Source: Caenorhabditis elegans (taxonomy: Eukaryota; Nematoda; Chromadorea; Rhabditida; Rhabditidae). Taken from it: DNA of 64,000 nt. Positions 40,309 through 51,571 of this stretch are shown in pieces; positions within the stretch are counted from its first letter, which is position 1; every line of letters begins with the position of its first letter. A model generated the notes under the pieces. The model was given only the letters and a program-made list of their open reading frames with translations, did not search any database and had not been told where the DNA came from. The stretch lies in contig NC_003280.10 in assembly GCF_000002985.6 (NCBI RefSeq), positions 7,622,501 to 7,686,500 on the forward strand. Reading direction: 5' to 3'. The position numbers and the translations under genes are program-made.

Positions 40309-41254
40309 TCAAATGTTATCCATGTTAAAAGCCTTGAAATCGCCGTTGCGAATGCGGTTGAGACGAGTTGGGTTAATTGCAAAACGGCATCTTTTATCGA
40401 TTTTCTTACTGATGACATCCCTGAAATGTTTAGTTACATAGCATATTTAATAATGATCGCACTAACTAACCTCAATGCTGGTGACAATTGATCAACCATT
40501 ACAGAAACGGCATCGAATGGTTGCATAAGCATGTCCAGACTAAGCCATCCACTCAAGGCACACTTGCTGTTGAGTCGCTTGGTGACACATGGGAGAGTAC
40601 ATTGCAGAGAGTTACAAAGTTCTCCAAGATGATCAGCAACAATAAATACATTACCTCCAACTGTAGCAGCGAATTTAATGTTAGAATCTTGAGCGAAAGC
40701 AGTTAGGTTTGAACGAGCATAGCATTCTTTGTCGCAGCCTGAAAACGATTTTTTGATGGTGGGCAATTTTTCAGAAAAAAAATTACCTGACATGATATCA
40801 TCAACGACAGGGTTGAGACACGACTCCATTCGCTCAAACAGAACGTGCTTTGTGGCACACATATATTCAACACTGCTGCTGGCTTTTGCGAAGAGCTTGT
40901 TGTGATCACAGTACTGTTCTTTCTTCAGACAAGTGATAGCCTGTGCATGATGACCACAGACTTTGCGAGCTTGATGTACAACATTCTTCATGTTCCACAG
41001 AGACGTCGTAGAATTGATGAACGGGTCGATGCACTTTCGCATGCAATATGGAACTCCAAGAGCGCGGAAAATTGTGTCGACGTCGAGGGCTGAAGTGAAA
41101 CTTTAATCTTAAGCACACAATAATCTAGTTTTTTACCTTGTTCTTCGTGTGGCACGACATCTTTGTCGTCGTGTACCGATTCGATGGCACCATTTACACA
41201 CGAGAAGAACAGAAAGATGGCGGGAAGGAAGAAGGCGAGATGGAGATGGCGCAT
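40309..41254 (-). CDS. Cysteine-rich secreted protein, CPG4-domain-like
   Basis: Four minus-strand exons: 41254-41137, 41089-40787, 40738-40471 and 40420-40309. They encode 266 residues in frame. The N-terminus is a typical signal peptide (MRHLHLAFFLPAIFLFFSCV, about 22 residues). The mature part has many regularly spaced Cys (YCMRKCIDPF, RKVCGHHAQAITC, EQYCDH, EYMCATKH, ESCLNP, CDKECY, ELCNSLQCTLPC), a pattern I associate with the nematode chondroitin-proteoglycan-4 (CPG4) domain family. An extracellular role is therefore likely, but no specific function is visible. NSTT and NLTA are potential N-glycosylation sites. The acceptor ATTCCAG directly precedes the ATG, so the mRNA may be trans-spliced there. 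The 48-base intron 40739-40786 has no in-frame stop. Divergent from rpa-1. Confidence 0.88.
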
Positions 41255-42091
41255 CTGGAATTATGTAGAAGTTTTTTTTCCGAAATGGGGGTTAGATATT
41301 AAGCAGTTTGAAAGTGGTCTAAAAGCTTTCGAAAACTTTTATAAGCTTTCAAGAAGGTCATATAAGGAAAAGAACAGCTAGGTAGAAATGAAGTGGGTAA
41401 CTGATATAGCCGAAACTTTACATAATTTATAAAATGAAAATTTATCAAAACTGACAAATGAAAATAAAACAAAATCCGAATTCTTTATGCGACTTTTCTG
41501 ATTTCAAAATTTAGCGCGTCAATAGAAAAGTTAGATCGGCGGGAAAAAACAATTTCCAAACTACGGTTTTGATGGAGGTCTCGAAGCGAATACCGTACCC
41601 GGCAAGATTTACGCAGGTGGTCCGAGCCATTCATTTTTTTCTTTTTCAAATGTGAATTGCTTTGTTGAGAACCTGCAGAAAATCTTCATGTTTGGACGAA
41701 GTATTGACTTTTAGAATGTTTTTGTTCAGTATTTTAACCCTCTTCCAATATTGCGCTGCCATAATTTCGATTCATGCGATTTTGGCCGATGTAAAACCTT
41801 CATCAAAATTTCAACAATTATTATTGTAATCTTTAAAACTTCTCAATTCCTTTTTTTAATATTTATTTGTTTTCTCATATTTTAATTCAAGTTGTGCTCG
41901 ATTTTCTTTGACTAACAGAAATTCCCGCTTTTCGGCACACATTTCCCGCAAACATCACATTCTACGCCATTTTTTTTGGCGCGTATCCGGCCTGTAGAGA
42001 ATTCAAAATTGAATCGTCTCCCCTTCATTTGTTTCTTCATGTTTCAAGCTTTTTTCCCCAATTTTTATGTATCTGTTTCAGATAGTGAAAG
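41255..42091. promoter_or_regulatory. Bidirectional promoter region with E2F-like sites
   Basis: An 837-base spacer between two divergent start codons. It contains TTCCCGC (41922-41928), TTTCCCGC (41942-41949) and TTTGGCGC (41975-41982) clustered 110-170 bases before the rpa-1 ATG, plus a reversed copy, GCGGGAAA (41539-41546), nearer the secreted-protein gene. These match the E2F consensus (TTTSSCGC), as expected for a replication gene such as rpa-1; that they are used is inference. A GTTTCAG acceptor at 42081 may be the rpa-1 trans-splice site. Confidence 0.6.
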
Positions 42092-44433
42092 ATGGCGGCA
42101 ATTCACATCAATCACGATGTCTTCAATAAGTATCATACTAACGGGAAACTTCGACTTACAACAGGCTATGTTCAGGTAAAGAAATCAATGTAGAAAACCA
42201 GGAAATTTAATTTTGATGAATTTTCAGGAGGCTATCGAAAACAATGGATATCCTGGACATGATGGAATCGTTCAAGTTTTGGTACTTTTGACTAATTCAA
42301 AAGTTTCGCAATAATTCGATAATTTTCAGAAAGGCAAAGTAGAGCAAGGAGAGCAACTTGGTCACGCATTCACTTTCAGAATTCGTATCTCAGACGGTGT
42401 TTTCCAATACAGTAAGTGAGTTTGTTATACTCTGATATTTATTTATGCTTTGAAGATGCGCTCATGTCCGCTGATATCGATGACCAAATCAAACGTGAAG
42501 TTGAGCATCTTGTTGAGGGAACAATTATCGCTCTTACTAAATTTGAAATCTACGACCAAGGGTGAGATTATAACATTATTGAGTCCTTCAATGTATTTTT
42601 CAGAGAAGGTGCTAAGAATTGCTTCCTGATCAAAGGATACAAAATTCTTTCTCGCTATCATCAGGTTTTGACCTCTCCAGAAGTCAAGCCAAGATCTCAT
42701 TCTGGCAAACCTGATGAGCACAAAGGCTATAGACCAAATATTATCATCGAAGATGTTTGGCCTGAAGCTGAAGGAATGGCTGCTGATTACCAGGAGAATA
42801 TGGCAAATCCACCAGCAGCAAAAGCGCCGAAAAGAGAATTCGGAGAAGGTAAAATCTAAGAGTTGTAATGTGTGTAATTCGAGTTTTCAGAAGCCTCATA
42901 CAATCGTGCCGCTGCTCCAGAGGCTACACGCGCTCGAGCTGTTCCACCACCAGCACGCCGTACCGCGTCGAACACAGAAAGAGGCGTGATGCCTATTGCA
43001 ATGGTTACACCGTACGTATCGAATTTCAAAATTCACGGAATGGTATCACGCAAGGAGGAAATTCGTACTTTCCCAGCGAAAAACACGAAAGTGTTCAACT
43101 TTGAAATAACCGATTCAAACGGAGATACAATCAGATGTACCGCATTCAACGAGGTTGCTGAGTCCTTGTACACCACAATCACCGAGAATCTTGTTAGTAT
43201 TATTTTAATCGGATTATGCATAATAATTAATTTAATATTTTCAGTCTTATTATTTGTCTGGTGGATCAGTCAAACAAGCAAATAAGAAGTTCAACAATAC
43301 TGGACACGACTACGAGATCACACTTCGCAGCGATTCTATCGTTAGTAAATTTAAAGCGATTCATCATAGCTAAAATATTAAATTTTCAGATTGAAGCTGG
43401 AGGTGAATTGCTTGCTGCTCCAAAGCTCATACTCAAACGAGTGAAGCTAGGTGAAATCGCTGGATATGCTGGACAACTGATTGACGTTCTCGTCGTGGTT
43501 GAAAAGATGGATCCAGAGGCTACCGAATTCACTTCAAAGGCTGGAAAATCTCTGATCAAGCGAGAAATGGAGTTGATTGACGAGTCTGGAGCACTTGTTC
43601 GATTGACACTTTGGGGAGACGAAGCAACAAAAGCACTTGTTGATGACTATGTTCAAAAAGTAATCGCATTCAAAGGTGTTATTCCAAGAGAGTTTAATGG
43701 AGGATTCTCTTTGGGAACTGGGTCAGCAACTCGTATTATTTCGGTGCCAGAAATCGCTGGAGTGTCTGAACTCTATGATTGGTACGCAAACGTGAAACCA
43801 ACCACTGAAGTTAAGATGATGAGCCAAGCTGCTGGAGGATCCAATGAAGCTCCACGTACTATTGCAGGACTCCAAGAAATGCAATTTGGAAAGGATTCCG
43901 ACAAGGGAGATTACGCAACTGTCAAAGCAATGATTACCAGAGTAAATCCTACGAATGCTCTTTATAGAGGATGCGCTTCAGAGGGTTGCCAAAAGAAACT
44001 TGTGGGAGAAAATGGTGACTACAGATGCGAAAAGTGCAATAAGAACATGAACAAGTTCAAGTGGCTGTACATGATGCAGTTTGAACTTTCGGACGAAACC
44101 GGACAGGTCTATGTCACAGCTTTCGGAGATAGTGCTGCGAAGATTGTTGGAAAATCAGCTGCGGAGCTTGGAGAATTGCACGATGAAAGCCCAGATGAGT
44201 ACAACGCTATTTTCGAACGCCTTCAGTTTGTTCCAAAGATGTGGAGACTTCGTTGCAAGATGGATTCGTACAATGTAGCTTTATTTCTTGAAGATCCGTT
44301 ATGATTGTTTTCTTTATAGGAAGAAGTTCGTCAGAAGATGACTGTCTATGGTGTGGATGATGTCAATCAGGACAAGTACATCGAAAATCTGAAGCAAATG
44401 ATCGAGCAGATGCAACAAATGAGTGACTACTAA
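42092..44433 (+). CDS. rpa-1: Replication protein A large subunit (RPA70)
   Basis: Binds single-stranded DNA in nuclear replication, repair and recombination. Nine exons: 42092-42175, 42228-42281, 42330-42411, 42456-42561, 42604-42848, 42891-43192, 43245-43340, 43390-44274 and 44320-44433. They give 655 residues (human 616). Domains: an N-terminal OB fold (residues 1 to about 115, ending around ALTKFEIYDQGEGAK), a linker rich in Pro and Ala, and DBD-A from about residue 222 (MVTPYVSNFKIHGMVSRKEE). DBD-B includes LIKREMELIDESGALVRLTL. DBD-C carries the zinc ribbon C-x4-C-x12-C-x2-C starting near Cys518 (GCASEGCQKKL...YRCEKC). The protein ends in a short helix, ENLKQMIEQMQQMSDY. The start is chosen by the family N-terminus and the nearby acceptor. 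Poly(A) signal AATAAA at 44593-44598. Confidence 0.96.
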
Positions 44434-45505
44434 ATGTTCTGTTTTTTATTACATCGTGCCGATCTCGACTGTTTCATTTAAATCTAAAAAAACCTAAATA
44501 TTATTAAAACCTTTTTTGAGCCTAAAGTTATCACATGTCTCACATCCACAATCGCTGATTTTGTACAATGTTTTTCATCTCATTTACTAGCGAATAAACT
44601 ATACGATGTGAGCCTATCTTTGAGTGCCAGGTGACCTCGAGATGTGTTCTGAAGTGACAGCATTGGGTCGTTGCAGCGTCCTTGAGAGCGGGTGACTGCC
44701 CGACAACAAATGGCCTTGGGTTGCCACATTTATCCTACGTCTCTCTGCCCACGACCACATTTTCCATTGCTAACCCGCAGGTTCGTGGGCAGCCAGCGAG
44801 CTCTTTGAGCTCTCTTCGTCTATTTCTCTCTAACGCTGTCTTTTTTTTTGTCTTATTTTCCATGAAAGACATTGGCGGATTAGTGGAAAAGACTAGTGAC
44901 TTTCATTTACAGAAACGTCTTTTATCACCTGTTTTGATTTTCCAAAAAAATAAATTCCGTAATGATTTTATTATGTTTCCAAACAGTTGCAATTTGAACA
45001 CTCCTTTCAAATTGTTCGTCCAAACTAAGCCGTGCTGAAAGAAAATTTCCGTCTTATATTTTGAGTGTAGCTTTTCTGTTGCAGTTGTTAAGATTTGTCG
45101 ATGCAATTTAGGGTTATGCAGCTGACCTTATGGAGTGTCTGGGAGAGCACACACAAATGCGTTCCCAACAGAAGGTGTTCTCCGTGTCTATTCCCAATAA
45201 AGGTCATCTCCATATGCTCATCCCGTTTCTTTTCACCTAATACGTTTATTCGCAACCTTTTCTAGTTATCTTCAAAAAAAAAAGGTTCACGAATTGTTTT
45301 CCTCAATTTAGAGTTTAGTGGTGTCACAGTATCCCATCTCGGTTTTTTATTTGAAAATTGTGGGAATTTAATTCGAATTTGCTACCCAGGAAAAATGTCT
45401 GGAAATTCCCGGATTAAGCTGGAATGGGACACTCTGACACCACCCGTCTCCCATTTTATTTTCAATTTCTAAAAGTAAAATAGCATTTTCAGATCAGTGA
45501 CAGTC
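44434..45505. other. rpa-1 3' end and lir-2 upstream region
   Basis: Contains the rpa-1 3' UTR to about 44.61 kb, then roughly 0.9 kb likely to include the lir-2 promoter. A CAGGTGACCT sequence near 44627 combines an E-box-like CAGGTG with an inverted AGGT/ACCT, which could bind a regulator. A MITE lies at 45317-45444. The acceptor TTTTCAG at 45486-45492, 13 bases before the lir-2 ATG, is a candidate splice-leader site. No gene seen. Confidence 0.5.
45317..45444. mobile_element. Short MITE directly upstream of lir-2
   Basis: About 128 bases with inverted ends: left GTGGTGTCACAGTATCCCAT, right ATGGGACACTCTGACACCAC. The ends match with only a few differences over 20 bases. The interior is AT-rich and non-coding. 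The GTGGTGTCAGAGTGTCCCAT-type end is a pattern I associate with an abundant C. elegans non-autonomous DNA element, but I cannot name it reliably. No clear target-site duplication is visible. Confidence 0.75.
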
Positions 45506-48500
45506 ATGTTGGCAGCTAATGGCCCCCGAACTGCGAAAATCAGCCGAGATGTAAGTTTGGTTTGAATTAGCGCCAAGTGCAATATTCCAATGGAGCACAG
45601 TTGTTGATGGTCACTGTACCTTTGAAACGGCGTTTTGCGGTTTTCGAAACTCCCCGATGATTGGCGTTGACTATCTTAAACAAAATGAAACAAGATTAAT
45701 AAATTTATGTGTCTTTTGTATTCTTTAAACGTTTTTCGTCTTTAAAAATTAAGGAGTTGTCAGGTTTTTGAACGCAGCTCCGCCTATTTTTTCAAAATCA
45801 CATTCTCGAGTTTCGAAAAACATGTGAGATCTCTTTTTTTGACTTTTCAATTTTATTTTGGGTCAGATTTTTTTGATTTTCACTTCTCATGCGCCATTTT
45901 TCGACCTTTTCATTAATATTTTTTCAGGTTAGCAACTACATTATCACCTTGGTTCTTGAAAGAAGTGATGATCTCATCAAAAATTCATATCGCCGGTTGA
46001 CAACTGAAAATGTCGCCAGGAATGAGCATTGGGCTCGAATCGCTGATAAAGTAACTGAAAAATTCGATATTCCAGCTGAAATGGAACGAGTCAAGTCGCA
46101 TTTTCACAATCGAAAAAAGGTTCTATTGGCGAGAATAAAAGACGAGTTGAAGTATGAAAATTTTTCATTTTTTAAAGGTTTCTGTAATGATCATCTTTTC
46201 TTCAGAACTATTCCAAGCTCTAATCAAATGTCCACTGATGAAAAGATGGAAGAACTCGTACGTCGGAGAATTTGTATCGGAGAGTATGATGAACAACTTG
46301 CCAGAGTTTGCCTTGACATAGAAGATGAAGAAAAAGGAAGAACGGAACAATTTGGGAATGAACAAATTCAGCAACCGATGACAAATTTGTTCACTGAAAC
46401 AAGTCATCAATCTCTTTTGTAAGTTTATTTATTCATTTTTGCTCGTTGAAATTAAAATTGTTTTTCAGAAGTCAGTTGCTAACTTCATCGGCGTCACAAT
46501 CAAAAAGTGAAATACCGATTTCGATGTCATCGCCTATGGAATCAGCTTCAAGCAAAGATTCTGAGCCACAAGCTGTTATCTCTTTACCAACTTTAGGTGC
46601 AACTCGCGCCCCTCTTCTCAGTAAACTTTTATCTGATCCTTCAACATCGAAAGAAAATGGATTTTTGTTGCGAAAAGAGCCTGTGAGATTGGCGAGAGCA
46701 CCATCAGCAATTCGGAATCCGAATGTTAGCAATTATGATAGGAAACGTCGTGCAGCAAGTCCATATGAAAAGAGCAATCGTTTATCGGTGCTACCCAGTC
46801 CTCAAAACCAATATCTCTCACATTTGATCGTTGATGTTTCATCTCCTCAAGAACTTAAAAGACTATTATCGGTTTTGGTAAGTACTTTTTATAAAAATTA
46901 TTATTTTTGGTTCCAATTTTGGAATTGGATCGAAATAAGATTGTCATGCTCTTCATTTCTCTAAAAGTTATTTCTAAATGTTTTCTGTTTTTTCATTCAT
47001 TTTCGTCTTCATTCAGTGACATCTTCTTTGAAGAATAAAAATTTAGTTGGTAGCACCCTTCAATTCACGCTCACAATCGCCGAAACATTGCGTGAAATTA
47101 GAGTTTCCGACTGTGAGCGCAGGCAGAGAAATAGTGAGCGAAGAGACATTGGAGAAGTAACAGGGTGAAGAGCGGTGCGCGAGCGTGTGCGCGTTGCGTG
47201 TGTGTGTTGAGTGTAGCTTTTTGTGAGCTTTTCGCTTGAAATTATTTGATTCTAACTATTATAAGCTAAATCAGGTAGCAAATGAAGGCAGAATAAGTTT
47301 CATGTTAGTTCAAAACGAAATTTTAAAAAAATTTATAATTTTCAGATTGATCATGGATTCTCTCGATTTCAGCACATCGGAAGTTCGGATATGGTGGCAT
47401 CGTCTATCAGAACTGGTCAGTGTAAAAAACTTCCCAAATTGTCTTTAAAAAGCGAATTCGTCACAATCAAAAAAGTTTCCGTTTTTTTTTGTTGATTCTC
47501 AGTATTTTTCAGATAAAACTGAAAATAAAACATCGCAAAATCGAGAAAAATGAAAGAAATGTCCGAAAAAAAGTCGAGAAAACTATTGTTTTATCCAAAA
47601 TATGTTGATTTCGATGAGAAAAATAAGAAACTTCTTTTAAAAAATAAAAAAAATCGGAAATTATGAACAATTCTTTATTTTTTAAAAGAAAAATTTAGGT
47701 TTTTTTAACAACGAAAATTGAAAAATCGATAAATCAATATATTCTTTTTCGGATTTTTTTCGAATTTCGGAAAATCGATTAAAAAACGAAACAAAAACGA
47801 GAAAATTAGATTCACTAAAAAAAGAAGAAATTTCGTTTAAAAAATTTAAAAAATGACCGAAAAACGGAAATTGAGAGATGAAACTAACAATTTTCCTATT
47901 TCTCATCAGAAAATTATCACATTAATTTAATTGCAGCTGTTATTTAAATTAAATAAAACATTTTAACCGTTTTTTCAGGTATACCTCGAGCGCCTAGACT
48001 CGATACGGTAGAATATTCCAACTATGAACATGAACCTGAAACAGATGAGATTTCTCGAGATGGAACACCATTTTGGTCAACACCAATTCCACCAACTAAC
48101 AAAGAATTGCCGGTTTCCCCTGTATCACAATTGGACATGACGAATTCAATCAAGAGCAGGTAGAATTAATAAATTAGAATTTTCATTTCATAATTTTTTT
48201 TCAATTTCAGAGTGGAACGTGTTGATGTAGAAGTTAAACTGGAACCTTGCAATGACGAAGATGATGAATTTAGTGAAGAAGTTGATGAACAAACTGCTGA
48301 ATTGGAAGAACAACTAGCAACTGAAGCTATACGGACTGGTTTGGCACTTTTTGGAAAAGTTTCCCCATCTCCAAAACGAATGAAATCATGTGGAAGTTCT
48401 GGAAGTGTTTGTGGAGATGTAGTCACAGCGATTTGTGAGATTTGTGGAATTGGAATTCGCCTGAATTCTGGTGGTTCTAAATGGAATTTCTTTGAACACG

Positions 48501-49294
48501 TAATGATGAAACACTCCACTCATAAACCATTCAAATGTTCCCAATGTCCATATCAAGCTGTACGAAAAGTTCGTGTAAAGCAGCACGGACAATCACAACA
48601 CAATTCGGAACACGAACCTGTGAATATGATGTGAGTTTTTATTTTGAATTTAAAAAATTTTAAAAAAATTATTTTTTAAAGATTTTAAAAATTGTGCGAC
48701 AGCTCTTTTTTAGTTGAATCACTAATTCACTGAGATTATTTTTTTTTATCTAATCTCACTCGAAAAGCATGAAAGCCGGTTTCTGTTTTAATTGTATAAT
48801 TATTTTAAAATGTACGCAATTTGTTTTATAAATTACGAAAATTGCTACTAATGTTGCAGCTGCACCGCAAGATTTTTTTTTTCCATTCTATTTAAAATGG
48901 TAATTTTATCCAAATGTGAGGATAAGCCAAAAATTTATTTTTGGCATAAACCCGCAAAAATAGATTTGAAATTTTGAATAAAATGTAAATTTTAGAAATT
49001 TTTTTTTCTAGATCATATTTTAGACTAAAAATGTTTCAAAAGAGCATATTTAATTTTTTTTTTAAATTCAATTCTGTCGCAAGATCGCTCCATTAAAAAA
49101 AATTAAAAATGTTTGAATAAAATCCAATTCAGACGATGTCCATTTGAAAACTGAATTTAATTCGTTTCATTCCAAAATAAAAAAATCTTACAAAGTCAAT
49201 TTTTTTCAGAACACCAGAAGTACGAAAAGAATGGCTGGATACAATGGCAAAGTGTTTCCCGAATCATCAATATGGAAAAGAAGCAAAAATTTAA
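45506..49294 (+). CDS. lir-2: LIN-26-related two-zinc-finger nuclear protein
   Basis: Eight exons: 45506-45550, 45928-46151, 46206-46418, 46469-46877, 47346-47415, 47979-48159, 48211-48630 and 49210-49294. They give 548 residues. Residues about 15-95 (NEHWARIADKV...VKSHFHNRKKVL) look like a small helical DNA-binding-type domain, possibly Myb/SANT-like; this is inference. A Ser-rich linker follows. The family module is YLSHLIVDVSSPQELKRLLS, then IDHGFSRFQHIG. An acidic stretch leads to two fingers: CEICGIGIRLNS...HVMMKH and CSQCPYQ...HGQSQH. The C-terminal motif is TPEVRKEWLDTMAKCF. The gene is named lir-2 because it is the third LIN-26 family gene, upstream of the neighbouring lir-1/lin-26 pair. 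Alternative starts are possible: exons 1-3 are not shared by the paralogues. Poly(A) signal AATAAA at 49385-49390. Confidence 0.85.
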
Positions 49295-49384
49295 TAGTTT
49301 CTTTAAATTTTTTTCGTTGATATTTATAATATTTTCTTTTAATTTTAAGTTTTACAACGCAAATTTTGTTCTTACTCGATTTTC

Positions 49385-49542
49385 AATAAAATCGTCGGTC
49401 TTTTTATTATTTGTGGTAATTTCTTTTTTCTTATTTAAATAGTTATTTCTATTTCTGAATATCTTTATCGTGCTCTTGTAATTCCTAATAATATAAATAA
49501 TATACATAGGTGTCGTCTTCGTACGATTCGAACCCGGCCGGG
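49385..49542 (+). promoter_or_regulatory. lir-2/lir-1 operon-like junction
   Basis: AATAAA at 49385-49390 is followed by U-rich sequence and by acceptor-like AAATAG (to 49441) and CATAG (to 49509), before the lir-1 ATG at 49543. Poly(A) signal to acceptor is about 120 bases, the range typical of SL2 trans-splicing within C. elegans operons. It is the same arrangement as at lir-1/lin-26. Whether lir-2 shares transcripts with lir-1 cannot be decided from the sequence. Confidence 0.55.
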
Positions 49543-51523
49543 ATGCCGAAATTTGTGGTCATCGAACTGAACGATGATGCAGCAACGATCGATCTTCTCA
49601 GTTATTGCGTGAGTTTTTTTATTTATAAAAATTATCTAAAATATTGATTTACTCATTTTCTCTGGTTTGAAACTTTGCATAGAACTTCCAATTGTACCTC
49701 TGATTCCTTTTTCGGTCCATATTAACCATTGGTATCCCCTAATTATTCGAATCGACTTCCTAAACAAGGGTGCCGCTGAAAAAATTGTCGGTTTTTTTTG
49801 TTGAGAAAATCCAAAAAAATTCACTTTTGAAAAAAAAACGAAAAATTCCGTTTTTTTTTTAAAGAAAAAATCGAAAAAAAATTTGAAAACACTTTTCTTA
49901 TACGGAATTCAAAATTTAAGTTGATTAAAGTTTTTTTTCAAACAAGTAACCGAGATTTTATTATTTTTTTTGGACTTTACAATTTTTTAAGTGTAATTGA
50001 AAATCAATAAAAACTTTTTTTCTGAAAATCGAAAACAAATTTTTTCCGTTTTTTCGCTCTTCCAAAATCCGAAAAAAAGTGCGGTCTGATGCTAACCAAG
50101 GATTTCTTTTAAAAAATGTCAATTTTTCTGTTTGAGAAATAATCGAAAATCTAACTTTTTTTTGAGCAATTTTTGTTAAATTTTGATAAATTTCGAAAAA
50201 TAAATTTTTTAGTTTTTTTGTCTAAAAATGCCAATTTTTTTGAGAGATAATCGAAAAACGAACTTTTTTGGTTTTCCGAAAAAAAAATCAAAATTTAATT
50301 TTGTTGAATATAAAACACAAAAGAAAATATAATTTCCTTCTAAAAAAAGCCCAGGCGCTGAAATTTCGAGCAATTTTTGAGAAATTTCGAAAAATCAAAA
50401 AACCAAAATTTGTTGAATTTCCAACAAAAAAAACCGAAAAAGCGACACCCTTGATCCTAAAATGTAGGGATTCAACATAACCTATAACTTCTATTCTCTT
50501 AGAAATCAGATTTTTGAAGTATAGACTAGCTTGAACATCACTGCAAACATTTTTTTTATATTTCTCCTAAAACCTCTACTCTATCAATGATCTCTCAATT
50601 CCAAGCTCTTTCTTTCGCACGATGCTCATTTCGAATTCGACATATATAGCTCCTTTTTTCGGTGCTTCTCCTGTACATAAGAGATCGATGAAATCAATCG
50701 TCGTGGCGCTCTCATAAATGTGCAGAAAGGAAGCAAGAGCTGCAGCCAACTGCTGCATCGGCGTCCGTATTTTTTGTTCGCTCTGTTCCCTTTTCCATTT
50801 ATGCGAGCAACACGGTGATGCTACTTTCATCGACGAGAGATAGTATATGTTGAACGGAGGATTTGAATGTTTCTGTTCACGGAGCAACCGTCCGTTTTCT
50901 TTCTCTCAGTATCATCCTCTACCCTTTTTCGAAATATTTCTATATTTGATACTGGAAATTGGTTAATTTTCGCATTTGACAGGTTTGCTCATTTATCGAG
51001 ATTTTTTAAATCTAAATTCTAAAATCATTAGCGACAATAACTAAAAATATAAATTAATCAATAATTTTCCTGAAACATTAAAATTCCATTTAGTTCTGGT
51101 ATTTCTGTCCGAACTAATCTTGTAATTGAATAATCTATATTTCATCACAATGTCTTTCTTTTTCTTCTATTCTACGAATACATTTTTGCCTGTACGAGCT
51201 CATAATAGAACGCGTTGGCGCCTGCCTCACTTTCAGCATCGTCCGAAGTGTACATACCTCCTGTTCTCCATCATCGTCTTCTCCCATCCCTTTCTCTTTC
51301 TCCCATACCGGGTATTGAGCGCCTGTATGCACAATGCACACAACTGACAAAACTGTACTCGTCGCGTCGTTGTCGCCGTTGTCGTGTGCCCCGGCGAGCG
51401 CAACCAACAACAAAACTGTGTGAGCGCTGTTAACACCATTTCTTCTATCACCTTCTAAGCATCCCGGTTTGAAAGCGGGTGGTAAGGTGTCCGATATTAT
51501 AAAACCGCAGCACAATGCTTAGA

Positions 51524-51571
<48 letters not shown>

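Noticed and set aside
49521..49541. GATTCGAACCCGGCC, resembling a reversed tRNA B box / T-loop
   Set aside because: The flanking bases do not form a T stem and no acceptor, D or anticodon arm is found on the minus strand. The sequence lies in the lir-1 5' leader.
51525..51570. Possible CRISPR-like or tandem repeat array
   Set aside because: It is a plain TG microsatellite. No spaced direct repeats exist anywhere in the window, and the organism is a eukaryote.
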